From contig CAKOMU010000001.1 in the NCBI GenBank assembly GCA_934096755.1, positions 1-44,041 of the forward strand: a DNA stretch of 44,041 bases, read 5' to 3'. Numbering within the stretch: the first letter of the stretch is position 1; every line of letters begins with the position of its first letter. Under the pieces are notes generated by a model. It had not been told where the DNA came from. It saw nothing but the letters and a program-made list of their open reading frames with translations, and made no database searches. A program made the translations under genes and the position numbers. Below, in pieces: positions 31,576-39,755 of the stretch. Source of the DNA: an uncultured Bacilli bacterium (GTDB lineage Bacteria > Bacillota_I > Bacilli_A > RF39 > UBA660).

Positions 31576-31950
31576 AAAAATTATACTATATTATAAAAAT
31601 CAAATTTAAAAATTAATTATTAAAAAGTAAATATATTAGTCAATAGGTTAATATCTAGTAAAGTATCTAATTAAATAAAACACGTTAAAAATAAGGGATA
31701 GATGGTTTTTTATACAACATTTTTGACGTAGTTTTACTACATATTTACTATTGGCAATGATGTGATACAGTATAGTAGAATATGAAATAATTGTATTTTA
31801 AGTGCTAATCTTAGGTCAGAGATTAGTATTTTTTTCATCTTTTGACCTCTTAAATTTAATTTTTATGGCCGAACTTTAGGCCATTATTTATCTAAAAAAC
31901 TATTAAAATTTGGTCGAAAATTGAGAAAAGCTTATTAAAAAAGTGTGTAC
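31576..31950. other. Noncoding stretch with palindromes
   Basis: No gene is supported here. It holds promoter-like elements near 31745-31790, a terminator at 31802-31835, an alternative GGTCA/TGACC pairing across that terminator (31814-31818 with 31843-31847), and an ATGGCC/GGCCAT inverted repeat at 31865-31884. It may be a decayed mobile-element flank. Confidence 0.5.
31802..31835 (+). terminator. Orphan terminator
   Basis: CTAATCT/AGATTAG stem (31805-31811 with 31820-31826) and a long T run to 31835. The nearest upstream gene is the broken pyrophosphohydrolase 230 bases away, so it may end that transcript or a small RNA. Confidence 0.6.
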
Positions 31951-31997
31951 GTGATATGAACCTCGTTTCTATGTCCAAGAAACGGGGTTCATATCAC
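31951..31997. repeat. Long inverted repeat, 19-bp stem
   Basis: GTGATATGAACCTCGTTTC (31951-31969) pairs with 31979-31997 over 19 positions with a single T-G, around a 9-base loop. No T run follows, so it is not a standard terminator. It directly abuts a recombinase remnant. Confidence 0.9.
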
Positions 31998-31998
31998 T

Positions 31999-32046
31999 TG
32001 TGCTAGGGTAAGTACAGATTCTGATGAACAAAAGAATAGTTATTAG
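31999..32046 (+). pseudogene. Serine recombinase N-terminal fragment
   Basis: This frame reads C-ARVSTDSDEQKNSY then TAG. RVSTDSDEQ-NSY is the catalytic-serine segment at the N-terminus of large serine recombinases (integrases, transposon resolvases). There is no start codon, the rest of the protein is absent, and the frame is closed at 32044-32046, so it is a remnant of an integrated element. Confidence 0.65.
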
Positions 32047-32053
32047 TTTGATA

Positions 32054-32087
32054 AAATAGGCATCATAAAAGATGTTCTATTTTTTTT
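32054..32087 (+). terminator. Terminator downstream of recombinase remnant
   Basis: Imperfect stem (AAAATAG..CATC with GATG..CTATTTT) and a run of eight T. It insulates the sortase gene from the decayed zone. Confidence 0.6.
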
Positions 32088-32158
32088 CTAAAAAAGGGGA
32101 ATAAATTAAAGACTTCATGCATATAATTATAGTGCAGTAAAATATTGTAGGAGGAACT

Positions 32159-32866
32159 GTGCATGTAAATACAAAAAGAATTGTATTGTTTTTGATTTTG
32201 GGTTTAATAATTTCTGGTTTTATTTTTAAGGGTAGTGTTTTAAGTGATCATCATATTTATGTAAATGGTAATGGTAATGAAGTACAAAAGACCATTAGTT
32301 ACGTTTCACGAGTGAAAAGTTTGCAAAAAAAACATCATAATCAAGATATTGTAGGATTTTTCACTATTCCTGGAACTGATATTGATGAACCAGTGCCTCA
32401 AGGTGAAGATAATGAATTTTATTTGAGTCATGATATAAATAAAGAAAAAAATTTAATTGGATCTGTATTCTTAGATTATAGAGTGAAAATAAATGAACGT
32501 AAGAATTTAATTTATAGTCATAACTCTAGTACATTAGATGTGCCATTTAAAGAATTAGAAAATTATTATCAAGAAGATTATTTTAAAGCTCATCAAAAGA
32601 TTATCTTGGAAGATACTAAAGGAAAACAAGAATATCAAATTTTTTCTATTTTTGTAGAAACTAGTGATTGGCAGTTTATGAAAGTGAAATTTACGGAATC
32701 TCAATGGTTGGAACACTTAAAGTACTTAGAAAATAAATCATGGTTTAAAACACAAAATGAATGGAGCAATCAAGATGAAATTTTAATTTTACAGACTTGT
32801 AGTCATCATCAAGATTATCAAAATTATGAACGTAAATATTTGGTAATAGCAGCAAAAAAGATTTAA
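32159..32866 (+). CDS. srtB: Class B sortase
   Basis: A 235-residue membrane transpeptidase that anchors proteins with NPxT-like signals to the wall. N-terminal anchor helix (about 8-26). The catalytic residues are His121 in IYSHNS, Cys214 in LQTCSHH, and Arg225 in NYERKYLVIA, with nearly the spacing of Staphylococcus aureus SrtB. It starts with GTG 4 bases after AGGAGG. It is followed 51 bases later by a MucBP surface protein gene, and an NPKTG protein lies at 24062. No heme-uptake genes, typical partners of srtB, are nearby. Confidence 0.9.
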   Translation: MHVNTKRIVLFLILGLIISGFIFKGSVLSDHHIYVNGNGNEVQKTISYVSRVKSLQKKHHNQDIVGFFTIPGTDIDEPVPQGEDNEFYLSHDINKEKNLIGSVFLDYRVKINERKNLIYSHNSSTLDVPFKELENYYQEDYFKAHQKIILEDTKGKQEYQIFSIFVETSDWQFMKVKFTESQWLEHLKYLENKSWFKTQNEWSNQDEILILQTCSHHQDYQNYERKYLVIAAKKI

Positions 32867-32917
32867 AGGTATTAGAAAGAAAAAAACAGAATATTATATT
32901 GGTAAGAAGGAGGATAT

Positions 32918-34342
32918 ATGCAAAAATTAAAAGGATGTTTGCTGTTTTTGGTAGTACTTTTAGGAGGGGTTGTATTAAATGTTAAAGCTTTATCAAAATG
33001 GGATGCTAAAAAAGAAGATTTAATGAATACATCAAGTGATATTTCGGTTAATCTAACAGGTGATAAAATTATTTATACCATACCAGAAAATTATGACGGA
33101 AAGAAAATTTATTTAAATGTCAGTCAAGATGTTGCTAAAATAACTAATGGAACCTATGTGCCTGGGCAATCTAAACCATTTTCTATTGGTATTGTCAATA
33201 ATTCAAAATATACATTTAATTATTTGAATGATTCTTTAAAATTTACTACAGGTAGTATGAAAGAATTAGGAGATAATAATAGTTTTTATCAATATGATAT
33301 TAATGGTCAAATTAGTGGTATTTATGTCAAAAATTCTCAAGCTTTTGATGGACAATTAATTGCTGCTGATTGGTCGATTAATCGAACTCTTAATGATGCT
33401 TTAAAAAAACTTTATTTAGCTTCTACTAGTCTTAAAAGGGAAAAAGTAGGTAATACTTGGAAATATGTTTATTATTTTACAGATGGTACTAATTGTAATT
33501 TTGGAACATCTTGGAGTGCTAATGTTTGTAATAAAATGCTTACAGATGATACTTTGGCTCAAGAATTAATTAGTCAAGGCTATAAAGGCGGAATTCTTGA
33601 TTTAGATAAGTATTATTTAGATTATTATAATAAATTATTTAGTACTAATGTAAAAACTTTAGAAGAATTACCAGAAAAGGCAATTTATGGTTATCGTGAT
33701 TCTGTCAATCAATATTTAGGCGGTATTTTAAATGGAGAAAGATATAAAAATCGTGAAACTAATGCTACAGTTAGTGCCTTAGGTTATAATTGGTTTTATA
33801 ATAAAGGTATTGGTTTTTATCCTATTGAAGATATATCAGGTAATCAGTTAAATGCTAAAAATACCAAAGATAAAAATTTTTATTTAGGTAATTATATGCG
33901 TAAGGAAAATGATGTTACAGAAAAAGTATTTAGAAAAGATTTAGGTATTATTAAGAGTAATACTGAAGCCAGTGTAACACCAATTATGATGTTAATAGAT
34001 TTTACGTATGTTGTAAATGCACATCAAAGTATGGAATTTGCTTTTAATATGGCTTTGGAATTAGAAAGAAAAACAGGAAAACTAATTGTAAATTATGTCG
34101 ATCTAGATGGAAATAAACTGATAAATTCAATTACGAGTGAAGAAGAAGTAGGTAGTAAATATGTTACAGAACAAAAAGAATTTACAGGTTATCAATTTGT
34201 AAAAGTGGTAAATGAACCTAGTGGTAGTTATATTGATGGAACTATTGAAGTTACTTATGTTTATAAAAAAGTAACTAATCAAGTGTTTGAAGAAATAGAA
34301 GAACCAGAAATTTTACCACCAGATACTAATGTTGAATTATAA
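32918..34342 (+). CDS. Secreted MucBP-domain surface protein with C-terminal LPPDTN
   Basis: A 474-residue exported protein. Signal peptide about 1-25 (cleavage after VKA). The N-terminal region to about 390 resembles thioester/Cna-type adhesin heads (FSIGIVNNSKYTFNY and a DGTNCNFGTSWSANVC disulfide-like pair), but I cannot name the domain. A MucBP domain covers about 392-458 (GKLIVNYVDLDGNKL to VTYVYKK). The protein then ends ILPPDTNVEL: an LPxT-like motif at the position of a sorting signal but with no membrane span or basic tail. It follows the class B sortase gene. Confidence 0.78.
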   Translation: MQKLKGCLLFLVVLLGGVVLNVKALSKWDAKKEDLMNTSSDISVNLTGDKIIYTIPENYDGKKIYLNVSQDVAKITNGTYVPGQSKPFSIGIVNNSKYTFNYLNDSLKFTTGSMKELGDNNSFYQYDINGQISGIYVKNSQAFDGQLIAADWSINRTLNDALKKLYLASTSLKREKVGNTWKYVYYFTDGTNCNFGTSWSANVCNKMLTDDTLAQELISQGYKGGILDLDKYYLDYYNKLFSTNVKTLEELPEKAIYGYRDSVNQYLGGILNGERYKNRETNATVSALGYNWFYNKGIGFYPIEDISGNQLNAKNTKDKNFYLGNYMRKENDVTEKVFRKDLGIIKSNTEASVTPIMMLIDFTYVVNAHQSMEFAFNMALELERKTGKLIVNYVDLDGNKLINSITSEEEVGSKYVTEQKEFTGYQFVKVVNEPSGSYIDGTIEVTYVYKKVTNQVFEEIEEPEILPPDTNVEL

Positions 34343-34352
34343 AGTTATTTAG

Positions 34353-34375
34353 AAGAACTCATGAAGTTCTTTTTT
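34353..34375 (+). terminator. Sortase-MucBP terminator
   Basis: Perfect 7-bp stem AAGAACT/AGTTCTT (34353-34359 with 34365-34371), 5-base loop, T run. Confidence 0.85.
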
Positions 34376-34402
34376 AGTGAATATAATTTTAACGAGGTTA
34401 AA

Positions 34403-35008
34403 ATGATCGAATATATATTACAAGCTTTGATGGAGTTTAGTTATTTAGGTCTGTTTTTATTAATCGTTATTGAAAATTTATTTCCTCCCATTCCTTGTGA
34501 AGTAATTTTACTTTTAGCAGGATTTTTGGCTACTAAGACTAATTTGTCACTATTATTTATGATTATTGTGGCTACATTGGGCTCTTTAGTTGGGGCACTA
34601 ATTTTGTATTACCTAGGTTATTTTCTAAATAGTTTTAACAAAAATAGACGGAAATTAAAAATAAAGGAAACAGACCTTAGTTTGGCAAATAGTTGGTTTC
34701 AAAAAAAAGGATATAAAGCGGTTTTTCTGTGTCGTTTTATTCCTATTGTGAGAAGTCTAATATCGATTCCAGCTGGTTTTAATAAGATGCCTTTATTAAT
34801 TTTTCTTATATATACTTTTGGAGGATCTATTATTTGGAATACCGTTTTGTTATGTGCAGGGTTTGTTCTTGGAGAAAATTGGAAATTAGCTTTAGTATTC
34901 TTGGATAGATATAAAAAAATAATTTTAATTTTACTTGTTGTATTAGTAGTTAAAAAAATAATAAAAAAATATAACCAAAATAAAATAATTGTTGTCAAAA
35001 AAATCTAG
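34403..35008 (+). CDS. DedA-family membrane protein
   Basis: A 201-residue DedA/SNARE-associated (VTT) protein; these act as undecaprenyl-phosphate or phospholipid flippases. About five hydrophobic helices. The ENLFPPIPCEVILLLAGFLA re-entrant segment and FLCRFIPIVRSLISIPAG with the conserved Arg and Pro residues are diagnostic. Start ATG 34403 follows ACGAGG; an earlier in-frame ATG lies inside the upstream terminator. TATAAT at 34382-34387 could be its -10, without a good -35. Confidence 0.9.
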   Translation: MIEYILQALMEFSYLGLFLLIVIENLFPPIPCEVILLLAGFLATKTNLSLLFMIIVATLGSLVGALILYYLGYFLNSFNKNRRKLKIKETDLSLANSWFQKKGYKAVFLCRFIPIVRSLISIPAGFNKMPLLIFLIYTFGGSIIWNTVLLCAGFVLGENWKLALVFLDRYKKIILILLVVLVVKKIIKKYNQNKIIVVKKI

Positions 35009-35034
35009 TTCTTTTGAATGATTCTTGGTATAAT
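35006..35034 (+). promoter_or_regulatory. dnaB-dnaI promoter
   Basis: Weak -35 TAGTTC (35006-35011), 17 bp, TGG TATAAT (35029-35034). The predicted start near 35041 excludes the three earlier in-frame ATG codons or leaves them leaderless. Confidence 0.6.
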
Positions 35035-35056
35035 AATGGCGATGGGAAGTGAAGTA

Positions 35057-36319
35057 ATGGAAATATCATTATTGCCGGCAGATTGTTATATGATTATTAA
35101 AAAAAGTATAATAACTGATTTTGATAAGAAAATACTCATTTCTTTGTATGAACCAATTGTTGGTCATTTAGCAATTACATTGTATTTAACTTTGTTGAAT
35201 GATTTGGAAGAATATCAACAAGTTTCTAGAGATTTAACCCATCACCATTTGATGAGTTTATTAAAGTGTCCTTTAAATATTATTAAAGAAGCAAGAGAAG
35301 CTTTAGAAGGAGTGGGCCTTTTAAAAAGTTATGTTAAAACTGGCAATGTTAATAATTATATTTATGAAGTTTATTCTCCGTTAAGTCCTAATGAATTTTT
35401 TAATCACCCTATTTTAAATATTGTTTTGTATAATAATATTGGGGCTAAAGAATATGAGTATTTAAGAAAGATGTATCAAAAAATAAAAATTGATACAAAA
35501 GAATATAGAGAAATAACTAAAAATATGGATGATGTTTTTGATAGTTCCAATAGTATTTCAGCGATTGATACTATTGAAAAAAGTATTAATGAAATTACAG
35601 TCAGTGATAAAATTGATTTTGATTTAGTCATGGCTAGTATTCCTAAAGGAATTATTAATGAAAAAGCTCTTAATAAGAAGACCAAAGAATTAGTAAATGA
35701 GTTAGCCTATATTTATAAAATTGATACTTTAAAAATGATGGATTTGATTAGAACTGTTTTAAATGAATATGGAATGATTGATAAAAATAGTTTACGAATT
35801 GCAGCACGGAAGTTTTATCAATTTAATAATGGAGGATTACCAACCTTGATTTACCGTTCCCAACCAGAGTATTTAAAAACTCCGGATGGCGATAGTTCGA
35901 TGCGGGGTAAAATTATTAAAATGTTTGAAAGTATTAATCCAGTTGATTTTTTGTTTAATAAATATCATGGTGTTAAACCAACGAATCGTGATATCAAAAT
36001 TGTGGAAAGTTTAGTAATTGATTTAGAAATGCCACCGGCGGTCGTTAATGTCTTATTGGATTATGTTTTAAGAAAAAATAATAATAAATTATCTTTAAAT
36101 TATATTGAAACAATTGCTGGTCAATGGAAAAGAGCAGGACTTAAAAATGCTAAAGAAGCTATGGACTTTGCGGAAAAAGAAAATAATAGATTTACCAAAA
36201 AATTAAATTCTAAGAAAGAAACAAAAGAACCAGTGTGGTTTAATAAAGTCAGTGAAAAAGGAGAAATGACGAAAGAAGAACAAGAAGAATTAGAAAACTT
36301 ATTAAAGGAGTTTAAATAA
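35057..36319 (+). CDS. dnaB: Replication initiation and membrane attachment protein DnaB
   Basis: Bacillus-type DnaB (DnaB/DnaD family), a co-loader that brings the DnaC-type helicase to oriC and restart forks. Winged-helix DDBH1 domain (about 1-130, with DKKILISLYEPIVGHLAITLYL) and C-terminal DDBH2 domain (about 295-385, with FLFNKYHGVKPTNRDIKIV, then LNYIETIAGQWKRAGLKNAKEAM). ATG 35057 is chosen: GGGA is 9 bases before it and it lies after the predicted transcript start. Its stop overlaps the dnaI start by one base. Confidence 0.9.
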   Translation: MEISLLPADCYMIIKKSIITDFDKKILISLYEPIVGHLAITLYLTLLNDLEEYQQVSRDLTHHHLMSLLKCPLNIIKEAREALEGVGLLKSYVKTGNVNNYIYEVYSPLSPNEFFNHPILNIVLYNNIGAKEYEYLRKMYQKIKIDTKEYREITKNMDDVFDSSNSISAIDTIEKSINEITVSDKIDFDLVMASIPKGIINEKALNKKTKELVNELAYIYKIDTLKMMDLIRTVLNEYGMIDKNSLRIAARKFYQFNNGGLPTLIYRSQPEYLKTPDGDSSMRGKIIKMFESINPVDFLFNKYHGVKPTNRDIKIVESLVIDLEMPPAVVNVLLDYVLRKNNNKLSLNYIETIAGQWKRAGLKNAKEAMDFAEKENNRFTKKLNSKKETKEPVWFNKVSEKGEMTKEEQEELENLLKEFK

Positions 36320-37209
36320 TGGAAAAAGTAAAAATGACTTTGGATGAAAAGATAAAATTAGATTTAGAAAAAAATTTAGAAGAATCCTTAAAAAATGATG
36401 ATTTTTGTACTTTAATAAAAAGGTGTAAAATAAAGAAAAAAGATGCTTTAAATAATAATATGAAATTGTTAGATACGTTAGATGAATTAAATCATTGTAA
36501 AAACTGTCAAGGTCTTATGATGTGTAAAAATAAAGTGCAAGGGTATGTGTTTTATCCTAGTTATGAAATGGAATCTTTAAAGTTTGTTTATATGCCTTGT
36601 AAATATCAAAAAGAATTAGAGAAAAAAAGATTAGAAAAAGAGAGTAATTTGAAAGTACTTGATTATGCACGAATACGAGATATCGATGTAACTGATAAAA
36701 ATAGGGCAAAAGTTATTAAATGGTTAAAACAATTTTATGATAATTATGAAAAAGTGAATTCTTTAAAAGGATTATATTTACATGGTAATTTTGGGTGTGG
36801 AAAAACATATTTAATTTCGGCTTTTTTAAATGAATTACGAATAAACAAAAACGCTGTAGTAGAAGTAGTTTATTTTCCAGAATTATTGAGATCTTTAAAA
36901 GATAATTTTGATGATTTAGAAGATAAAATGAATTACTTACAAAATGTCGATATTTTATTAATAGATGATATAGGGGCAGAGAATGTGACAGCTTGGGGAA
37001 GAGATGAGATACTAGGAACGATACTACAATACCGTATGAATCATAAGTTAACGACTTTTTTTACCTCTAATTTTAATATTGAAGAATTAGAAAAACAATT
37101 GGCGATTGCTAAGGGTAGTGAAGATTTGGTTAAAGCAAGAAGAATAATTGAGAGAATTAAACAATTATGTGATGTGTTAGAAGTTATTAGTGTTAATCGT
37201 CGAAATTAA
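36319..37209 (+). CDS. dnaI: Primosomal helicase loader DnaI
   Basis: A 296-residue AAA+ ATPase that loads the replicative helicase with DnaB and DnaD. N-terminal helicase-interaction domain with a zinc-type cysteine set (HCKNCQ, MMC, MPCK, about residues 55-95), Walker A GNFGCGKTY (about 155-163), Walker B VDILLIDDIGAE, sensor FFTSNF. The start overlaps dnaB (TAATG), with AAAGGAG upstream. Typical dnaB-dnaI pair. Confidence 0.93.
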   Translation: MEKVKMTLDEKIKLDLEKNLEESLKNDDFCTLIKRCKIKKKDALNNNMKLLDTLDELNHCKNCQGLMMCKNKVQGYVFYPSYEMESLKFVYMPCKYQKELEKKRLEKESNLKVLDYARIRDIDVTDKNRAKVIKWLKQFYDNYEKVNSLKGLYLHGNFGCGKTYLISAFLNELRINKNAVVEVVYFPELLRSLKDNFDDLEDKMNYLQNVDILLIDDIGAENVTAWGRDEILGTILQYRMNHKLTTFFTSNFNIEELEKQLAIAKGSEDLVKARRIIERIKQLCDVLEVISVNRRN

Positions 37210-37219
37210 AAAAAATTGC

Positions 37220-37248
37220 TTTTTAAATTATTGAATTTATGGTATTAT
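37220..37248 (+). promoter_or_regulatory. Promoter of the single-helix membrane protein gene
   Basis: Weak -35 TTTTTA (37220-37225), 17 bp, TGG TATTAT (37243-37248). Confidence 0.5.
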
Positions 37249-37272
37249 AGATTTGATGATAGGGTGATTAGA

Positions 37273-38133
37273 GTGAAAAAAATTGAACCGTTATTAAAAG
37301 AAGAAGTGGAAACATTTGGCTTTTTACAACAAGAAAATAAGATGCCAACTAGTAAAGGTACTAATAAAAAGGCTTATATTATCACGGGAATATTAGCTGT
37401 GATAGTATTATTGCTGACTTATAAATTTGTGTATGCTTTTTATATGGGCTTTAAATATTTTGATGATGCTCATGTTAAAAATAGTGAACCAAGTGGAGAG
37501 AAAGTTAAGGATGAGCAAGAAATTTCTTTGAATTCGGTGGTATTAAATGACACTTATGGAAAGATTAATGTTTCTAGAGGAAATTTGGCTTTAAATATTT
37601 ATAATGGCAATGCTATTACTAAAGATAATATTACAGATAGTGTACGTTTAGGTATCTTATTTAAAACTTTGGGATTGGATTGTGATAATTTAAATATTAG
37701 TGTTTCGTATGAAGCTTTAGTGGCAGAAGATAAAAAAATATTTGGAAATGATGAAGGTTTAGAAAGTTTACAAAATGCAGTGACATTTACAATTGATGAA
37801 TATAATATTACTTATGATGAAGCGACAAACTTATATAATGTTTCGATGAATGTTTGTGATGACAATAATTTTATTGTTAAAAATATTTCTAAGGCTACGA
37901 CGAGTGGAGAAGATCTTTATATATATGAATATTTTGGCTATTTTGTGAATAATGGTGATAATACTTATAATGTTTATGGTGATAGTTTGCAAACAGGTAA
38001 TGTTATTACTACTTTTATAGATAACGATGGACAAAGACATTATGGCAATATAGGTATTCTGGCAACATATAAATGGACATATAAAAAGAGTAACGATAAT
38101 AATTATTATTTTTCATCAGTTACTCGTCAGTGA
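37273..38133 (+). CDS. Membrane-anchored protein of unknown function
   Basis: A 286-residue protein: a 37-residue cytoplasmic N-terminus, one membrane helix (about 38-60), a short amphipathic stretch, and an outer domain (90-286) with the D/N/Y-rich style of the anchored proteins at 3.7-6.9 kb. I choose GTG 37273, 4 bases after GGTGAT (37263-37268) and downstream of the promoter. A frame open from 37216 would start before the transcript. Convergent with yolD; the coding ends overlap by 14 bases. Not recognised. Confidence 0.65.
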   Translation: MKKIEPLLKEEVETFGFLQQENKMPTSKGTNKKAYIITGILAVIVLLLTYKFVYAFYMGFKYFDDAHVKNSEPSGEKVKDEQEISLNSVVLNDTYGKINVSRGNLALNIYNGNAITKDNITDSVRLGILFKTLGLDCDNLNISVSYEALVAEDKKIFGNDEGLESLQNAVTFTIDEYNITYDEATNLYNVSMNVCDDNNFIVKNISKATTSGEDLYIYEYFGYFVNNGDNTYNVYGDSLQTGNVITTFIDNDGQRHYGNIGILATYKWTYKKSNDNNYYFSSVTRQ

Positions 38134-38440
38134 TTTTAATTATTTGTTTCCAAAATAAAGTGAGATTATTAAGATAGATAAGTTTATTGATTTTATCTAT
38201 CTTTTTTATTTGTCCTTGAGTGTTTAGAATAAAACCATTTTTATAATAAGCAATGTTAATTGTATTTTTTAAGTAGTAAGATTCCATGATTTTATTTTCA
38301 ATATTTAGTAGTTCTTCTTCGCTCATAGTAGGTTTAGCAATTTTGCTTTTTTCTTTAATAATTGAATTTAGTACCATTTTATTACTGATAACAGAATTAA
38401 ATGGTTGCCATTTAATCATACCACGGTCAACTTTATTCAT
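38120..38440 (-). CDS. YolD-like protein
   Basis: A 106-residue YolD-like protein, a small SH3-like family typically encoded beside UvrX/UmuC-type polymerases. DRGMIKWQPFNSV near the N-terminus is the family signature, and the C-terminal part (GFILNTQGQIKKIDKINKLIYL) is a beta-rich strand set. ATG 38440 overlaps the end of uvrX by 8 bases and follows GGTGG, so it is translationally coupled. A plus-strand terminator lies inside the gene. Confidence 0.8.
   Translation of the reverse strand: MNKVDRGMIKWQPFNSVISNKMVLNSIIKEKSKIAKPTMSEEELLNIENKIMESYYLKNTINIAYYKNGFILNTQGQIKKIDKINKLIYLNNLTLFWKQIIKITDE
38171..38207 (+). terminator. Plus-strand terminator inside yolD
   Basis: Perfect 11-bp stem (38171-38181 with 38193-38203), 11-base loop, T run. 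It ends the convergent membrane-protein transcript within the opposite-strand coding sequence. Confidence 0.75.
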
Positions 38441-39695
38441 GGTGACCACCGATTTTTTGATTTCTTTCTATTGCGGTGGAATCTTCTAAAAGATTAGAAG
38501 CTTTGATAAGACTATTTTTGCCAAAACGAGCTTTAATATCATCGATGACTTGTGATGAATGATTATTGTTATTTTCTTCTTGTAATTCTGTAAATAAATT
38601 TAGTTGAATTCCTTGTTTTTTGACTAAACCACCACAAGAAATAGATACTTTACGAATTGGTTTTTGAGTGTAATAGCGATCAAATATTAAATAACACATA
38701 TCGGTTAGTTCTTTGGTATTATCGGTAGGATTAGCTAGTTTTAAAGAATGATAGAAGCCTCCGGAAATAGTCTTGGAATAACCGATGCCAAAACCTAAAA
38801 TAGTTGTTTGCATATTGTTGTTGCGTAAGCGGGCAGTGATTACTTCAATCATCTCATTAATAATTAATTTGATATTATTTTCATTGTAATCTTTAAATAG
38901 AACTTGAGAATGACTATATGATTTGTCTTTGGGTTGAATTTTAAAGTCACTGATACGGCTTAAATCAATGCCATTAGCATGATTCCATAATTCTTTACCC
39001 ATAATGCCAAATTTATCTTTTAATTTGTTAGCATCATAATGGGCAAGGTCATAGATACTATAAATATTGAGATTATTTAACTTTTTTTCCATACGGGGGC
39101 CAATTCCCCACATTTTGGAAAGAGGAGTGATTGGCCATAACTTGTTGGGGATATCTTCATATGTCCATTTAGCAATACCATCTTTATATTTTTTGGCTTC
39201 AGTGTCCATGGCAATTTTAGCTAGTAACATATTAGGCCCAATGCCACAGGTTGCTGTTAGACCAGTTTTCTTTGTAATGGTTTTTAAAATTTCTTGAGCT
39301 AGTTCATAGTCTGTTTTTTTATATAATTTTAAATAGTCGGTAACGTCTAGAAAGCACTCATCGATGGAGTAGATATGTAAATCTTCTGGGGCTACAAAAT
39401 CAAGGTAAATACTTACAACTTCTTTACTTTTAGTAATGTATAATTTCATACGAGGGGGGACAATCATATATTTAATTTGTTTAGGAATGTCATAAAGACG
39501 AACTCGAGAAGGAACCCCTTGGTTTTTTAAAGCCGGAGTGACTGCTAATGTAATGGCACCATTACCTTGCTTTTTGTTGGCTACTACTAAAGGAACTTCA
39601 AAAGGATTAAGGCCTCGCTCGATACATTCACAGGAAGCAAAAAAACTTTTTAAATCGATACACATAATATTTCTATGGGAATATAAATCAGTCAT
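38433..39695 (-). CDS. uvrX: Y-family DNA polymerase, UvrX/UmuC type
   Basis: A 420-residue translesion polymerase of the ImpB/MucB/SamB group. Catalytic acids: Asp14 in MCIDLKSFFASCEC, and Asp112, Glu113 in YSIDECFLDVTDY. Helix-hairpin-helix thumb MWGIGPRMEKKLNNLNIYSI, little-finger domain 250-370. GGAG precedes the ATG. It is transcribed ahead of yolD from the promoter at 39727-39755, with a palindrome near +5 that may be a damage-response operator. Confidence 0.93.
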   Translation of the reverse strand: MTDLYSHRNIMCIDLKSFFASCECIERGLNPFEVPLVVANKKQGNGAITLAVTPALKNQGVPSRVRLYDIPKQIKYMIVPPRMKLYITKSKEVVSIYLDFVAPEDLHIYSIDECFLDVTDYLKLYKKTDYELAQEILKTITKKTGLTATCGIGPNMLLAKIAMDTEAKKYKDGIAKWTYEDIPNKLWPITPLSKMWGIGPRMEKKLNNLNIYSIYDLAHYDANKLKDKFGIMGKELWNHANGIDLSRISDFKIQPKDKSYSHSQVLFKDYNENNIKLIINEMIEVITARLRNNNMQTTILGFGIGYSKTISGGFYHSLKLANPTDNTKELTDMCYLIFDRYYTQKPIRKVSISCGGLVKKQGIQLNLFTELQEENNNNHSSQVIDDIKARFGKNSLIKASNLLEDSTAIERNQKIGGHHE

Positions 39696-39706
39696 TATAT
39701 CATCTC

Positions 39707-39716
39707 CAAACGTTTG
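39707..39716. promoter_or_regulatory. Candidate operator of the uvrX-yolD operon
   Basis: Perfect palindrome CAAACGTTTG just after the predicted transcription start. It is in the right place for a LexA-like repressor, but does not match the Bacillus SOS box CGAACnnnnGTTCG. Confidence 0.4.
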
Positions 39717-39726
39717 TTTTATAAAT

Positions 39727-39755
39727 ATTATAAGCTAGTCTTATTATTTTTACAA
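39727..39755 (-). promoter_or_regulatory. uvrX-yolD promoter
   Basis: Minus strand: TTGTAA (39750-39755), 17 bp, TATAAT (39727-39732). One of the few here without the extended TG, as expected of a regulated promoter. Confidence 0.75.

Noticed and set aside
31951..31997. tRNA gene or ordinary terminator at the 19-bp hairpin
   Set aside because: There is a single stem with no cloverleaf, no TPsiC arm and no T run after it.
39707..39716. Canonical Bacillus LexA box
   Set aside because: CAAACGTTTG lacks the four-base spacer and the GAAC/GTTC arms of the consensus; kept only as a candidate operator.
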